A DNA stretch of 64,000 bases from Pantanalinema sp. GBBB05 (GTDB lineage Bacteria; Cyanobacteriota; Cyanobacteriia; Leptolyngbyales; Leptolyngbyaceae). A program made the position numbers and the translations under genes. The stretch covers positions 248,001 to 312,000 of the forward strand of contig VRZD01000003.1 of the NCBI GenBank assembly GCA_016743235.1. Direction: 5' to 3'. The notes under the pieces were generated by a model. The model saw only the letters and a program-made list of their open reading frames with translations, searched no databases and was not told the origin of the DNA. Shown one piece after another: positions 35,108-44,349 of the stretch. Each line of letters opens with the position of its first letter. The first letter of the stretch is position 1.

Positions 35108-36286
35108 GTGACACAGCACATTTTGCTTTACGCTTCTCCCGCGATCGGCGGTATTTTGCATTACAACCACTCGATTTTGGGGGCACTGGCTACTCTAGGG
35201 TATCAGCTAACCTATGTGCAGGATATTCCTGACTCGTTAGTGGAGATGTTTGGTTCCGTGGGCATGGAACAAACTCGCCAGCGTGCCGATTGGTTTATGC
35301 AGCACCAGAAACAGATGGGGATTCGCCAGATCTGGCTAGAGTCGGCAAAAGCGGCAGATGCCGATCGCGTGATTCAGGAAGCCAAACCGGATCTAGTGAT
35401 TGCTAGCAATGGGGGACCAGTCGCGAATTTTTTTGTTAAGCGATCAGCAATTCAGTTAGGGATTCCCTTGGTGATTGTGGAGCATCTGGTGCATCCGATT
35501 AAGCCGAAGGAAGTGCCCCAAGCTTATGCAGAACTGGCTCAGCAATATATCGCAGCTAAAGCAGTGATCGCGGTGTCTCAGAATAATTTGGAGCTACTGC
35601 GTAAACTATTCGGACTTGCCCCCGATAAAGGTCAGGTAATTTATTGTGGGCGACCCTCTTACTACTTTGAACCCGCTAAGTCCGAGGTGCGATCGCGGTT
35701 GCGGCAACAATGGCAAATTCCTTCAGATGCTGTGGTCTGTTTTACTGCCGCTCGGTTAGACATTATCAAAGGCTACCAGTATCAAATCGCGGCGATCAAA
35801 CAACTGAAACAACTCCCAGTCTGGGAAAATCTTTACTTTGCTTGGGCAGGCAAAGGAACGTTAGAAGAGCATTTGAAGCAATGGGTGAATCAGGCAGGGG
35901 TCAGCGATCGGGTCAAGTTTCTGGGAGAACTGGGAGACATTAATGATTGGCTGGGGACCAGTGATATTTTTGTGTTGTCCTCCGAATCAGAAGGCTTACC
36001 ATTGGCCATGATGGAAGCGATGGCAAAAGGCTTACCTATTGCCGCATCAGCCGTCAGCGGCATTCCTGAAGGGTTGGGAGATACCGGACAATTACTATCT
36101 GCCCCAATTCTTGATCCGCAAGCCACCATTCGCGAGTTAGTCCAAACGTTACAAGCTTGGGGTAGCGATGCAACCTTACGGCAACAAGTGGGGCAAGCTT
36201 GCCATCAACGCGCCGCCGCCATGTTTCGGGAAGAACGGATGGTCGCGGAGACGATCGCAGTGATCCAAACTGCCCTTAAAGGTTAG
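35108..36286 (+). CDS. Family 4 glycosyltransferase
   Basis: 392 residues, GTG start at 35108. GT-B fold: N-terminal acceptor half opening TQHILLYASPAIGGILHYNH, C-terminal nucleotide half with CFTAARLDIIKGYQ, FAWAGKGTLEEHL and the EX7E-type motif SESEGLPLAMMEAMAKG. Transfers a sugar from an NDP-sugar to a glycan or lipid. Its stop codon overlaps the convergent ribD end by 11 bp. With its divergent GT2 neighbour it may belong to one glycan pathway, inferred from position only. Confidence 0.88.
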   Translation: MTQHILLYASPAIGGILHYNHSILGALATLGYQLTYVQDIPDSLVEMFGSVGMEQTRQRADWFMQHQKQMGIRQIWLESAKAADADRVIQEAKPDLVIASNGGPVANFFVKRSAIQLGIPLVIVEHLVHPIKPKEVPQAYAELAQQYIAAKAVIAVSQNNLELLRKLFGLAPDKGQVIYCGRPSYYFEPAKSEVRSRLRQQWQIPSDAVVCFTAARLDIIKGYQYQIAAIKQLKQLPVWENLYFAWAGKGTLEEHLKQWVNQAGVSDRVKFLGELGDINDWLGTSDIFVLSSESEGLPLAMMEAMAKGLPIAASAVSGIPEGLGDTGQLLSAPILDPQATIRELVQTLQAWGSDATLRQQVGQACHQRAAAMFREERMVAETIAVIQTALKG

Positions 36287-37397
36287 ACGTTGGATTCGCA
36301 AAGTACCCTTCAATCAGGAAGTCTTCACCGATCGATCGCCACTGCAATCGTTCTAACCATTTCGCTTGGGTCATTTCCGTTAAACCGAGATCACCCACTG
36401 GAGACGGAGCCGTACTGCCGCCAATCAGCTTCGGTGCAATAAACGCCATCACCTTTTGAATCGAACCATCCGCGATCGCCTGGGCAGCTAAATTCCCGCC
36501 ACATTCCCATAGGACACTGAGAAACCCACGCTGGTAAAACTCTGCCATTAACGCGGCAGGAGTCAGGGGATCAAGTTCGAGAATTTCTACGCCTCGTTGT
36601 TGCAAGATGGTTTGCAGCTCCGGTCGAGTGCCGGGAGCAGTGACCACTAGGGTAGGAGCGATCGCCGTATTCCATAACTGAGCCTCGGTTGGTAAATCCA
36701 GCGATCGACTCATGACGACTCGTAACGGGGTGGCTGACTCTTGGCGACTGGTGAGTAGAGGATTATCCTGCCGGACCGTATTACCTCCCACTACAATTGC
36801 ATCACAAGCCGCCCGGAGTTGATGCACCAGCGATCGGGAAGCCGGACTCGTCACCCAGGCACTATGTCCCGTCGTCGTGGCTATTTTGCCATCTAACGTC
36901 ATCGCATATTTGAAAATCCCCAGGGGGCGGTGATGCTGGATCCGGTACACAAACGCCTCATTCAATTCTTGACAGGCGGATTCCTCCACCCCAACCGTGA
37001 CTTCAATCCCCGCCGCTCGCAGCCGAGCAATCCCCTGTCCTGCCACCTGCGGATTCGGGTCAACCATACCGACCACCACGCGATCGACTTCCGCCGCCAC
37101 TACCGCTTCTGAGCAAGGAGGAGTCCGCCCATAATGATTACAGGGTTCCAGATTCACATACAGGGTCGCGCCCTTCGCCCGATCGCCCGCCTGTCGTAAG
37201 GCAAACACCTCCGCATGGGGTTGTCCGGCAGCGGGATGGAAGCCTTCGCCAACAATTTCCCCATCCTTCACGATCACAGAACCGACTAACGGATTCGGAG
37301 CGGTTTTGCCTAAAGCTTGCCGCGCCAATTCCAGACATCGCCGCATCATGGCTGTGTCATCGTTGGGATTAGCGTTACTTGATTGGATACTACTCAT
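36276..37397 (-). CDS. ribD: Bifunctional riboflavin biosynthesis protein RibD
   Basis: 373 residues from ATG 37397. Deaminates and then reduces the pyrimidine intermediate in riboflavin synthesis. N-terminal deaminase with zinc ligands: HAEVFAL, and the PCNH and PPCS segments of NLEPCNHYGRTPPCSEAVVAA. C-terminal reductase: GIFKYAMTLDGKIATTTGH, VGGNTVRQDNPLL, ECGGNLAAQAI. Start chosen because the ATG is read as ATGA overlapping the stop of the upstream amidase gene (37394), indicating translational coupling; a longer frame from 37478 would run into the amidase. Confidence 0.94.
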   Translation of the reverse strand: MSSIQSSNANPNDDTAMMRRCLELARQALGKTAPNPLVGSVIVKDGEIVGEGFHPAAGQPHAEVFALRQAGDRAKGATLYVNLEPCNHYGRTPPCSEAVVAAEVDRVVVGMVDPNPQVAGQGIARLRAAGIEVTVGVEESACQELNEAFVYRIQHHRPLGIFKYAMTLDGKIATTTGHSAWVTSPASRSLVHQLRAACDAIVVGGNTVRQDNPLLTSRQESATPLRVVMSRSLDLPTEAQLWNTAIAPTLVVTAPGTRPELQTILQQRGVEILELDPLTPAALMAEFYQRGFLSVLWECGGNLAAQAIADGSIQKVMAFIAPKLIGGSTAPSPVGDLGLTEMTQAKWLERLQWRSIGEDFLIEGYFANPTSNL

Positions 37398-39178
37398 TTC
37401 GCTTGCCGTACCCATTCCGTAATGCCATCTGCGATCGCAGTGGCTAACCGCTGTTGTTCCTTGGCATTGGTAATCCACTCAAACTCGGTGGGATTGATCA
37501 TAAATCCCAATTCCAGCAATACCGACGGGGCAACAGCAGGACGCGTTAACGCTAAATTATTCCAAAATACGCCATAGGAAGGGCGATCGAGCGTCTTAAC
37601 TAAATAGTTATGCAAAAACACTGCTAGACTATGCGCCTGAGCTTGATACCAGTAGGTTGATACCCCCTGAGTTTTGATGGCATCGCCATCATCGGGCAGG
37701 GCATTGTAATGCAGACTCAGGGCGATCGCGGGTTGCACTTTCTGGATCATGTTCACCCGATCTAGCAATGGCACATCGACATCCTGCTCCCGTGTCATCA
37801 CCACCGTTGCCCCGCGTTGGACTAAGCGATCGCGAACTAACTTCGACATAATCAGCGCCACATTCTTCTCTGGGTAGCCAGTCGGACCAGCCGAGCCAGT
37901 GTCCTCATCCCCTCCATGCCCCGGATCCAGCAGAATTTTCACTCCCGCTAACGCCGTTTTTTTGGTCGTTGCGCCCCGGTTCACTTGCGGGGGATGTTTC
38001 AGCGACAATATCAAACTGCTACCCTCATAACGCAGTTTGTAACCCCACTGTTGAGCCGTCTTCAGATTGAATCGGTATTGCACCTGTCCGGGAGTCGTCT
38101 GCTGCCAATCTAAGCGGGCAATTAAGGGATCATCATCTAATTTGATCGTGTCGGTTTGAGCAGTGGTGTTATACAGCGTCAGGGTAAAGCTACGATCGCC
38201 CTGCTGCACACTGACTGGCACCGGCACTTGCAACGGGAATAGCACTTCTGTCCAATCGCCGACCTGTTTCGCTTTCACACTGCGAATCATCGAATTCGGA
38301 GGCACTGAAGTTTTGCGAATCTGCACTTCACTGCGCTTAATCCACGCTCCATAATCCAGGCGGAGCCATTCTCCTTCCACTCCTGTAATTACGGCTTGTG
38401 TCCCTTTAGGCAACGGAGTTAAACGCGAGTAATCCGTACTTGGGCCAGTGCGGGCGGTTCCTTGCTCCACCGTCACCTCTGCCACTTCTAACTGCTCCGG
38501 CGACAAAATCTGAATACTCCCCGGAGCAACCTGGCTATTTTGCCGATCGCCCAACGTTAATTGAAACTCCGGCTGACCCAAATCGCCTAATAAAACCGTT
38601 CGCACACAACCCTGAAACTTACCAGCAGAAGTGACAACAGGTTGATTTTGCCCGGTCAGCACTGCACTATTCGGGGGTAAATTACGCTGTGGTTGAAACT
38701 CTAGGGGAATGGTTTGGTCTGCCAACTTGACGCTGACCGTCGCATTCGCCGGAGCGATCGCACTAAAGCAAATCGGTTCATTCGGTAAGCGAGCTATATT
38801 TACGGCTGGCGTTAACGAATCCGGCACAAAAGTGGCTCCCACTGGGGCAGGTGGCTCAGTCGGCAACCGAGTTACCGTTAGTTGCAATTGCTGACTGCCA
38901 TAGTTCAATATGAATTGATTGGCTCCCAGTTGTAAGGGCAAGCTGGGGGCAAAATGTCCGGCGGTACTCCGGGCGATCGCCTGACCATTCACCAGCACGG
39001 TTCCTGTGGGAGGCGCCGTCCCAATCAGAAAAATTTTGCTCGCCGTCGTTTGATGGTTATTCGGCGGATACGCCAGATGCAACGTAGATTCAGCCATCAC
39101 GGATGACTGACCCAGGGTAAACGCACCGACCAACGGCAGTAGAGTGGCAGAAATGGGGTGGAAAGGGAAACGGTTCAT
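37394..39178 (-). CDS. N-acetylmuramoyl-L-alanine amidase
   Basis: 594 residues from ATG 39178 (MNRFPFHPIS). Signal or leader, followed by several beta-rich domains, including an SH3-like segment near residues 230-290 (VEQGTARTGPSTDYSRLTPL) and an AMIN-like segment. The C-terminal Amidase_3 domain (about 410-590) has the zinc ligands and catalytic Glu: His in ILLDPGHGGDEDTGSAG, Glu in GYPEKNVAL, His in ALSLHYNALPD, and the final catalytic Glu in VLLELGFMIN. Cleaves the amide bond between MurNAc and the peptide stem in the periplasm, for cell separation or remodelling. Overlaps ribD by ATGA. Divergent from the YqiJ-like gene. Confidence 0.92.
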   Translation of the reverse strand: MNRFPFHPISATLLPLVGAFTLGQSSVMAESTLHLAYPPNNHQTTASKIFLIGTAPPTGTVLVNGQAIARSTAGHFAPSLPLQLGANQFILNYGSQQLQLTVTRLPTEPPAPVGATFVPDSLTPAVNIARLPNEPICFSAIAPANATVSVKLADQTIPLEFQPQRNLPPNSAVLTGQNQPVVTSAGKFQGCVRTVLLGDLGQPEFQLTLGDRQNSQVAPGSIQILSPEQLEVAEVTVEQGTARTGPSTDYSRLTPLPKGTQAVITGVEGEWLRLDYGAWIKRSEVQIRKTSVPPNSMIRSVKAKQVGDWTEVLFPLQVPVPVSVQQGDRSFTLTLYNTTAQTDTIKLDDDPLIARLDWQQTTPGQVQYRFNLKTAQQWGYKLRYEGSSLILSLKHPPQVNRGATTKKTALAGVKILLDPGHGGDEDTGSAGPTGYPEKNVALIMSKLVRDRLVQRGATVVMTREQDVDVPLLDRVNMIQKVQPAIALSLHYNALPDDGDAIKTQGVSTYWYQAQAHSLAVFLHNYLVKTLDRPSYGVFWNNLALTRPAVAPSVLLELGFMINPTEFEWITNAKEQQRLATAIADGITEWVRQAK

Positions 39179-39303
39179 GAACGATCGCCAACCAAGTGCA
39201 TAGTTATTGTTAGCACATGATTCATTAAAAATTTTCGCAATCTCCACCCTGAGATAGACGATCACGGCTAACGTGGATGTGAATCGACCGCATCCGGTGC
39301 TGT

Positions 39304-39993
39304 ATGTTATTTAGCCTGATGAACCTCCCCTATTGGATTTTCCTGGGGATGGGAATCCTCTTATTCCTGACCGTCATCCTCACCGGGGGCGGCGACGATG
39401 ACCTGGATGCCGATGTCGATCATGGCTTGCTCGATCTGGATGCCGATGCCGACGCTGATAGCGATTTTAGCGTCACCGAGATCTTAGGCTGGTTCGGGTT
39501 TGGGAAAGCACCATTGGTATTGTTGTTAGCCACCGATCTGAGCTTGATTGGCGTAGTCGGTTGGCTTTTGAATGTCGTGGTTGGGGTGGCGATCGGGCAA
39601 GTTCCGGCGGGCTTGTGGAGTGGATTAGTTTTAGCCGCTACCCTGGCAATTTCATTAACCTTAGGCAGCTTAATTGCTCGTCCCGTTGGCAAAGTGTTTG
39701 CCCAGTTTGGCGAAGATGCCAGCAGCGATCGCTTAATTGGCTGTATTGGTACGGTGAGTTCCGCCAGCCTGCACCTCAGTCAAGAAAACCGGATTGCTCA
39801 AGTGGATGTCCTCGATCCCGCCCGCAATTTAGTCAGTATCGCCACTGTTTTACCGGACTGGGCTACCACCATTCCCCGACGCGGCGACAAAGTTGTGGTA
39901 ATCGATCGCCAGGGATCTCATTATCTCGTGATCGCTAAAGATAGCCCCGATAGCGATCGATGGTTCAACAGTTCATCCCAACCTGAATCCTAA
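39304..39993 (+). CDS. YqiJ/NfeD-like membrane protein with OB-fold
   Basis: 229 residues. Two or three hydrophobic segments at the N-terminus and middle (IFLGMGILLFLTVIL, APLVLLLATDLSLIGVVGWLL, LATLAISLTLGSLIA) and a C-terminal soluble OB-like domain (about 135-220; IGCIGTVSSASLHLS, GDKVVVIDRQGSHYLVI). Residues 28-55 form an Asp-rich loop (GGGDDDLDADVDHG then a second LDLDADADADSD) between membrane segments, perhaps calcium-binding. Lies 53 bp upstream of a flotillin gene, the classical YqiJ-YqiK arrangement, so the two proteins probably act together in the inner membrane. Confidence 0.82.
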   Translation: MLFSLMNLPYWIFLGMGILLFLTVILTGGGDDDLDADVDHGLLDLDADADADSDFSVTEILGWFGFGKAPLVLLLATDLSLIGVVGWLLNVVVGVAIGQVPAGLWSGLVLAATLAISLTLGSLIARPVGKVFAQFGEDASSDRLIGCIGTVSSASLHLSQENRIAQVDVLDPARNLVSIATVLPDWATTIPRRGDKVVVIDRQGSHYLVIAKDSPDSDRWFNSSSQPES

Positions 39994-40046
39994 TCGCCAG
40001 TTCGTCCCACCGCTATTCCCCAATTCATTCATCGCAGGTTGTACTT

Positions 40047-41960
40047 ATGCTATTCTGGCTCACCCTCCTCCAATCCTTACCCACCCCTCCCACCCTGGAT
40101 GTAGAATCCTCCTCCCCCACCTCCTCCACCTCCCTCAACCCCTCCATCTCTCCCACCCTCGCCCAAACCGGAGCCGCCGACCTCAGTACCGGACTCCTCT
40201 TCTTCCCTGGCTTAGTCGCTGGATTAGTGATCCTGTTACTCCTGAGTGTGTGGGCATATACGCGGGTCTATGTGATCACGCCCAACAACGAAGCGTTTGT
40301 GCGAACGGGTGGCATTTTTGCCAAGAAAAAGACGGTAATTTTGAATGGTGGTTGTATTGTGCTGCCCGGATTTCACGAACTCACCCGTGTCCCATTACGA
40401 GAAATTTCCATTGATGTCGAACGGACTGGCAAACTAGCCGTCCGGACGAAAGATTACCTGCGGGCAGATATGCGAGTCACGTTCTATGTCTGCATTAATG
40501 CCAACGAGGAAGATGTGCTGACTGCCGCCGCGCGGTTGTCCCAAAATAATCGGATTACCCCAGAAGACATCAAGAATGCCCTCGAAAAACGGGCGGATGA
40601 TGCCATTCGCGCCGCCGCTAAGAATAAGGATTTAGCCGAGGTTGATTCTGATAAATTGGGGTTTGCCCAGGAAGTCCTGAATCTAGTGCAGCAAGATCTC
40701 AGCAAAGTGGGGTTGACGCTGAATAATATCGCCATTTCCGAAATTCAAGAGAGCGACACCTACGACGAAAATAATTTCTTTGATTCCCAGGGAGTACGGC
40801 TGCGCACAGAAACGATTCAACGATCGATCCAACAAAAACGCGAAGTCGAACTCTCGACTCAGGTCGCGATCGAGCAAAAAGAACTGGATGCCCAGAAGCG
40901 ATCGCTGCAAATTGCCCAGGAGAAAGAAAGTGCCCGGCTAGAACAAAACTTGCAGATTGAAGCGTTAACGGCCCAACGCGATCGGGAAATTCAGGAAGCC
41001 AAAGCCAAAGAAGCCGCCGCTACCCAACGGGCGCAAATTCTGCAAACCAAGGCGGTTGAGGAAGAAGAAATCCGCCGCAAGTTGTCAGTGCAACAAAGTC
41101 AGATTGATGCCGACATCTCCCTGGAAGAACGCAACAAACAACTAAAAGTGGCGCAAGCCTTACAGAAGCAGGAAGCAGAAATTGCTGAAATTACTCGTCA
41201 GCAAACGGTGGAAGCCAGTCGGCTGCAAGCCCAGGTGCAGATTGCCGAGTCCGATCGCTTGGCTCGGTTAGCTCAGGAAGATGTCTTGATCGCCGTGGCG
41301 ACGAAACGCAAAGATAGCTTTTTAGCCGAAGCTGCCCGAGCGAAAGCCGAATCCTCCGTCACTACAGCCACCGAAGTTGAAAAAGCCGAACGGAGTAAGC
41401 AATTAGCCCTGATTGCCGCCGAGCGCGAAGCCCAGGAAAAACGAGTTCTTGATCAAAACGTGGTAGAGATCGATGCATTCCGACGCAGACGGCAGGCAGA
41501 AATTGCTCAACAAGCGGCAGAACTGGAAGCAGAAGCCATCCGCACCTTAGCCGACGCCAATCGGGACAAAGCCTTAGCCGAAGCTGATGGTATTCGCGCC
41601 CAAATGGAAGCCAAGAATGTGATCAGTAATCCCAACTTAGTCGCCAATTTGGTGATCACACTATTCCCCGAAATCGCCGATCGCCTGCCCGAAATTCTAC
41701 AAGCCCTGGCTCCCCAACCCGGCGTTTTAGGCGATGCCCGGATTTACTCCTTCCCTGGTGCTAATGGCAACGGTAACGGGGGAGCCGCTCAAGATGTGAA
41801 TAAACTCCTGCTCTCAACCAGTGGCTTATCACTGATTAACACGTTGCTCGAAGATGGCAAACTTGGAACTCTGTTCACTCAACTGAAGCAGGCTTTGAAA
41901 GATGGGGACAGCAACGGTAGTGCGATCGTGGTGACGAATCCCGATGAAATCTCATCGTAA
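40047..41960 (+). CDS. Flotillin/SPFH-domain protein
   Basis: 637 residues. N-terminal 46 residues are Pro/Ser/Thr-rich; a membrane segment follows (FFPGLVAGLVILLLLSVWAY, about 52-71), then the SPFH domain (RVYVITPNNEAFVRTGGIF, VPLREISIDVERT, RADMRVTFYVCINANEED) and a long Gln/Glu/Lys-rich coiled coil (about 240-510) with KREVELSTQVAIEQKELDAQ. Organises membrane microdomains as an oligomer. Ends in a Gly/Asn-rich and flexible C-terminal part. Probable operon with the YqiJ-like gene upstream. Stops 6 bp from the convergent plsC end. Confidence 0.9.
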   Translation: MLFWLTLLQSLPTPPTLDVESSSPTSSTSLNPSISPTLAQTGAADLSTGLLFFPGLVAGLVILLLLSVWAYTRVYVITPNNEAFVRTGGIFAKKKTVILNGGCIVLPGFHELTRVPLREISIDVERTGKLAVRTKDYLRADMRVTFYVCINANEEDVLTAAARLSQNNRITPEDIKNALEKRADDAIRAAAKNKDLAEVDSDKLGFAQEVLNLVQQDLSKVGLTLNNIAISEIQESDTYDENNFFDSQGVRLRTETIQRSIQQKREVELSTQVAIEQKELDAQKRSLQIAQEKESARLEQNLQIEALTAQRDREIQEAKAKEAAATQRAQILQTKAVEEEEIRRKLSVQQSQIDADISLEERNKQLKVAQALQKQEAEIAEITRQQTVEASRLQAQVQIAESDRLARLAQEDVLIAVATKRKDSFLAEAARAKAESSVTTATEVEKAERSKQLALIAAEREAQEKRVLDQNVVEIDAFRRRRQAEIAQQAAELEAEAIRTLADANRDKALAEADGIRAQMEAKNVISNPNLVANLVITLFPEIADRLPEILQALAPQPGVLGDARIYSFPGANGNGNGGAAQDVNKLLLSTSGLSLINTLLEDGKLGTLFTQLKQALKDGDSNGSAIVVTNPDEISS

Positions 41961-41966
41961 CTTGCC

Positions 41967-42605
41967 CTATCGCCCCAAATCATGCATGGCATTAATCACA
42001 TCGGCACACCGTTGCGTGACCGCTTCTAGTTCCTGGCGATCGGTTGAAGCTGGCGGAGGAATCACTTCCCCAATCCGTACCGTTAATGGCACAGGCTGGG
42101 GAACTGCCGACCCTTTCCGAAAAATGGCATGGGTTCCCCATAAGCTCACAGGCAACAGAGCCGCTTGCGCTTTAGCCGCAATCATCGCCGCTCCTAGTTT
42201 TGGATCCGTTACCCGACCATCGGCAGTCCGGGTTCCAGTAATAAACACCCCAGCCGCCCAGCCTTGATCCAGTGAGGCTAAGGCGGCTCGAATCGCACTG
42301 CGATCGGCAGAACCCCGCTTGACTGGATAAGCACCATACAGGGTAATGGCTTGCTTCAACACAGGCACTTGAAACAGTTCTTCCTTCGCCATATAGGCCA
42401 CCGGACGACGGACGCAAGCCGATAGAATCGGTGGATCAAAATCACTGGCATGGTTGCTAACCACAATCAGCCGACCCCGCCGTGGCACATTGTTAGCCCC
42501 ATAAATTCGTCCCCGAAAGTAGAGGTGAAACACGGGGCTAATCACCGACCATTTGAACAAATAGTAAAGCAGTAGGTTAATGGCAGGTTCACGATCGCGA
42601 CTCAT
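41967..42605 (-). CDS. plsC: 1-acyl-sn-glycerol-3-phosphate acyltransferase (PlsC-like)
   Basis: 212 residues from ATG 42605 (MSRDREPAIN). Acylates lysophosphatidate to phosphatidate at the inner membrane. Motif I is NHASDFD with the HX4D catalytic pair His52/Asp57. Motif III, normally EGTR, reads TGTR here (T123-R126; DNA codon ACT at the Glu position). N-terminal hydrophobic helices (LLLYYLFKWSVISPVFHLYF). A longer frame from 42710 would abut the DUF393 gene, but the shorter start is more typical. Third in a ROK-DUF393-plsC run on the minus strand. Confidence 0.82.
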   Translation of the reverse strand: MSRDREPAINLLLYYLFKWSVISPVFHLYFRGRIYGANNVPRRGRLIVVSNHASDFDPPILSACVRRPVAYMAKEELFQVPVLKQAITLYGAYPVKRGSADRSAIRAALASLDQGWAAGVFITGTRTADGRVTDPKLGAAMIAAKAQAALLPVSLWGTHAIFRKGSAVPQPVPLTVRIGEVIPPPASTDRQELEAVTQRCADVINAMHDLGR

Positions 42606-42710
42606 AGCAGTGATAAATACAGTTAGCCAAAGGCTATCACTAATTTTTCGCAGAAACAGCAGAAATTCTTCCGAGTTACAGGCAAGCCCTGGCGATCCAG
42701 TCTCCGCCAC

Positions 42711-43202
42711 CTACTCAGGCAGGCGACACCGTCCCTCAGTCTGACACTCTAACCGGGCTTGTCGATCGCGCACGATCATGTCCAGATTCGGTCGTCCGGT
42801 TAACACCAGTCGCCAGTCTGCCCAAATGCCATATAACCAATCAGCGATCGCTCCCACTAGGGGCAATTTGGTGACGGCGTAAATCCAGCCCATGCCTAAA
42901 ATCTCGTAAACCCGCCGGAAGACTTCGACATTTTTGATCACCGTACCATCCGGGAGTACCGCATGAATTCGTCCCATTGCCGTTTCAAAATCAACGCCCC
43001 CGTTCTCGTCCGGAGAGTAGCGATCGTCGGCTATGTCCACAAACGCGACTAATCCTCGTCCCGCATCCCGTCGCTGTAAGAAGTTGACCTCTCGCATACA
43101 GAGGGGACATTCACTGTCATACAACAGTTTGATCTGCCAGGACGGAGCGATCGTCGCCTGAGTACCAGCAATTTTAGGAGCAGTTTTCTTCGCTGAAACC
43201 AT
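42711..43202 (-). CDS. DUF393 (thiol-disulfide-like) protein
   Basis: 163 residues from ATG 43202. The N-terminal segment KLLYDSECPLCMREVNFLQR gives the YDxxCxxC signature of DUF393, a thioredoxin-fold family thought to exchange disulfides. Later regions: VDIADDRYSPDENGG, AVLPDGTVIKNVEVFRRVYE and GIWADWRLVLTGRP. Partner and substrate unknown. A longer frame to 43280 would overlap the ROK gene, so I start at 43202. Confidence 0.85.
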   Translation of the reverse strand: MVSAKKTAPKIAGTQATIAPSWQIKLLYDSECPLCMREVNFLQRRDAGRGLVAFVDIADDRYSPDENGGVDFETAMGRIHAVLPDGTVIKNVEVFRRVYEILGMGWIYAVTKLPLVGAIADWLYGIWADWRLVLTGRPNLDMIVRDRQARLECQTEGRCRLPE

Positions 43203-43246
43203 AAGCAGTGCTACCGTCACCCAACTACAGAGTTGCCTCTCGTATT

Positions 43247-44167
43247 CTAAGTCGCTTGCACTGGATTCAGGGATTGCCATGCCAACCGAGCTGCCCCCAC
43301 AATTCCGGCTTGATTGCCTAACTCCGCCTTAAGTAATTGCAACCCTGCTCGAGAACTGGGCAGCACCCGCCGCTCAATTTCCACTTGCATCGCTGGAAAG
43401 AAAAACTCCGCACTGGCACTGACACCTCCACCAATAATGATGGCTTCCGGCGTCAGAACATACAGTAGGCTTGCCAATCCTGCACCCAAATCCCGTCCAT
43501 AACTTTGCCAAAACTCTAACGCTTTGGGATCACCCGCGATCGCCAATTTTCCTAGGGCTTCCGGTTCCAAGCCAGTGCGGCGACGAATTGCGGTTACAGA
43601 AGCATATTGCTCCAACGATCCTTGATTGCCACTATTGCAAGGTGGTCCATCGGGGTTGAGGGTAATTAAGCCCAACTCACCCGCTGTACCATGATGTCCG
43701 ACAAACAGCTTGCCATCCAGAATAATCGCCCCACCCACGCCAGTGCCTAACGTCAGCAGAATTAAATGGCGAAACCAACGTCCTGCCCCTAACCAGGCTT
43801 CTCCCAATCCAGCACAGTTAGCGTCATTCGCAATCACCGTCGATCGCCCGGTTTTCGCTTCCAACCATTCGGCTAACGGCACATCCTGCCATCCACTTAA
43901 GTTAATTGCCACCCGCGCAATTCGACCCGCCGCATCGGCTGGACCTGGCGTACCCACCCCGATCGCCTGAGCTTGATGGTCAGGGTCGATTTGGTCGATC
44001 GCATCTACCATCGCCAGCAGCACGGCTTCTGGGGTAGCAGGTTGGGGCGTAGGCACAGTTAATGCGCACAAACAGGTACCATCCTGAGTAAACCGCCCCA
44101 GTTTAATCGCTGTACCACCTAAGTCAATTCCCAATACTTGGGGAGAATTTGAGGATGCCTGCGCCAT
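43247..44167 (-). CDS. ROK family sugar kinase (glucokinase-like)
   Basis: 306 residues. ROK fold: nucleotide-binding DLGGTAIKLGRF (15-26), catalytic Asp in NDAN (Asp115), LILLTLGTGVGGAIILDGKL, and the ROK region GTAGELGLITLNPDGPPCNS. The usual zinc site CxCGxxGC is CNSGNQGS (177-184): only one of three Cys remains, so structural zinc binding is doubtful. Probably phosphorylates glucose or a similar hexose with ATP; sugar specificity is not shown. First gene of the ROK-DUF393-plsC run. Confidence 0.83.
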   Translation of the reverse strand: MAQASSNSPQVLGIDLGGTAIKLGRFTQDGTCLCALTVPTPQPATPEAVLLAMVDAIDQIDPDHQAQAIGVGTPGPADAAGRIARVAINLSGWQDVPLAEWLEAKTGRSTVIANDANCAGLGEAWLGAGRWFRHLILLTLGTGVGGAIILDGKLFVGHHGTAGELGLITLNPDGPPCNSGNQGSLEQYASVTAIRRRTGLEPEALGKLAIAGDPKALEFWQSYGRDLGAGLASLLYVLTPEAIIIGGGVSASAEFFFPAMQVEIERRVLPSSRAGLQLLKAELGNQAGIVGAARLAWQSLNPVQAT

Positions 44168-44349
44168 AAAATGATGACCATTCAGTTATTGTTCAGGGTG
44201 ATTAGTTAAGTTGTAGCGACTAATCGCCTAAGACGAATAACGAACGACAATTCCCTAATCACTGAATTACTAATCAGTCATTTTAGGGGAATTGAGTAAC
44301 AGTTTGCAGCGTCAGACAAGCTAAGAAGTAGGCTTTCCCGGCTCCCGAG

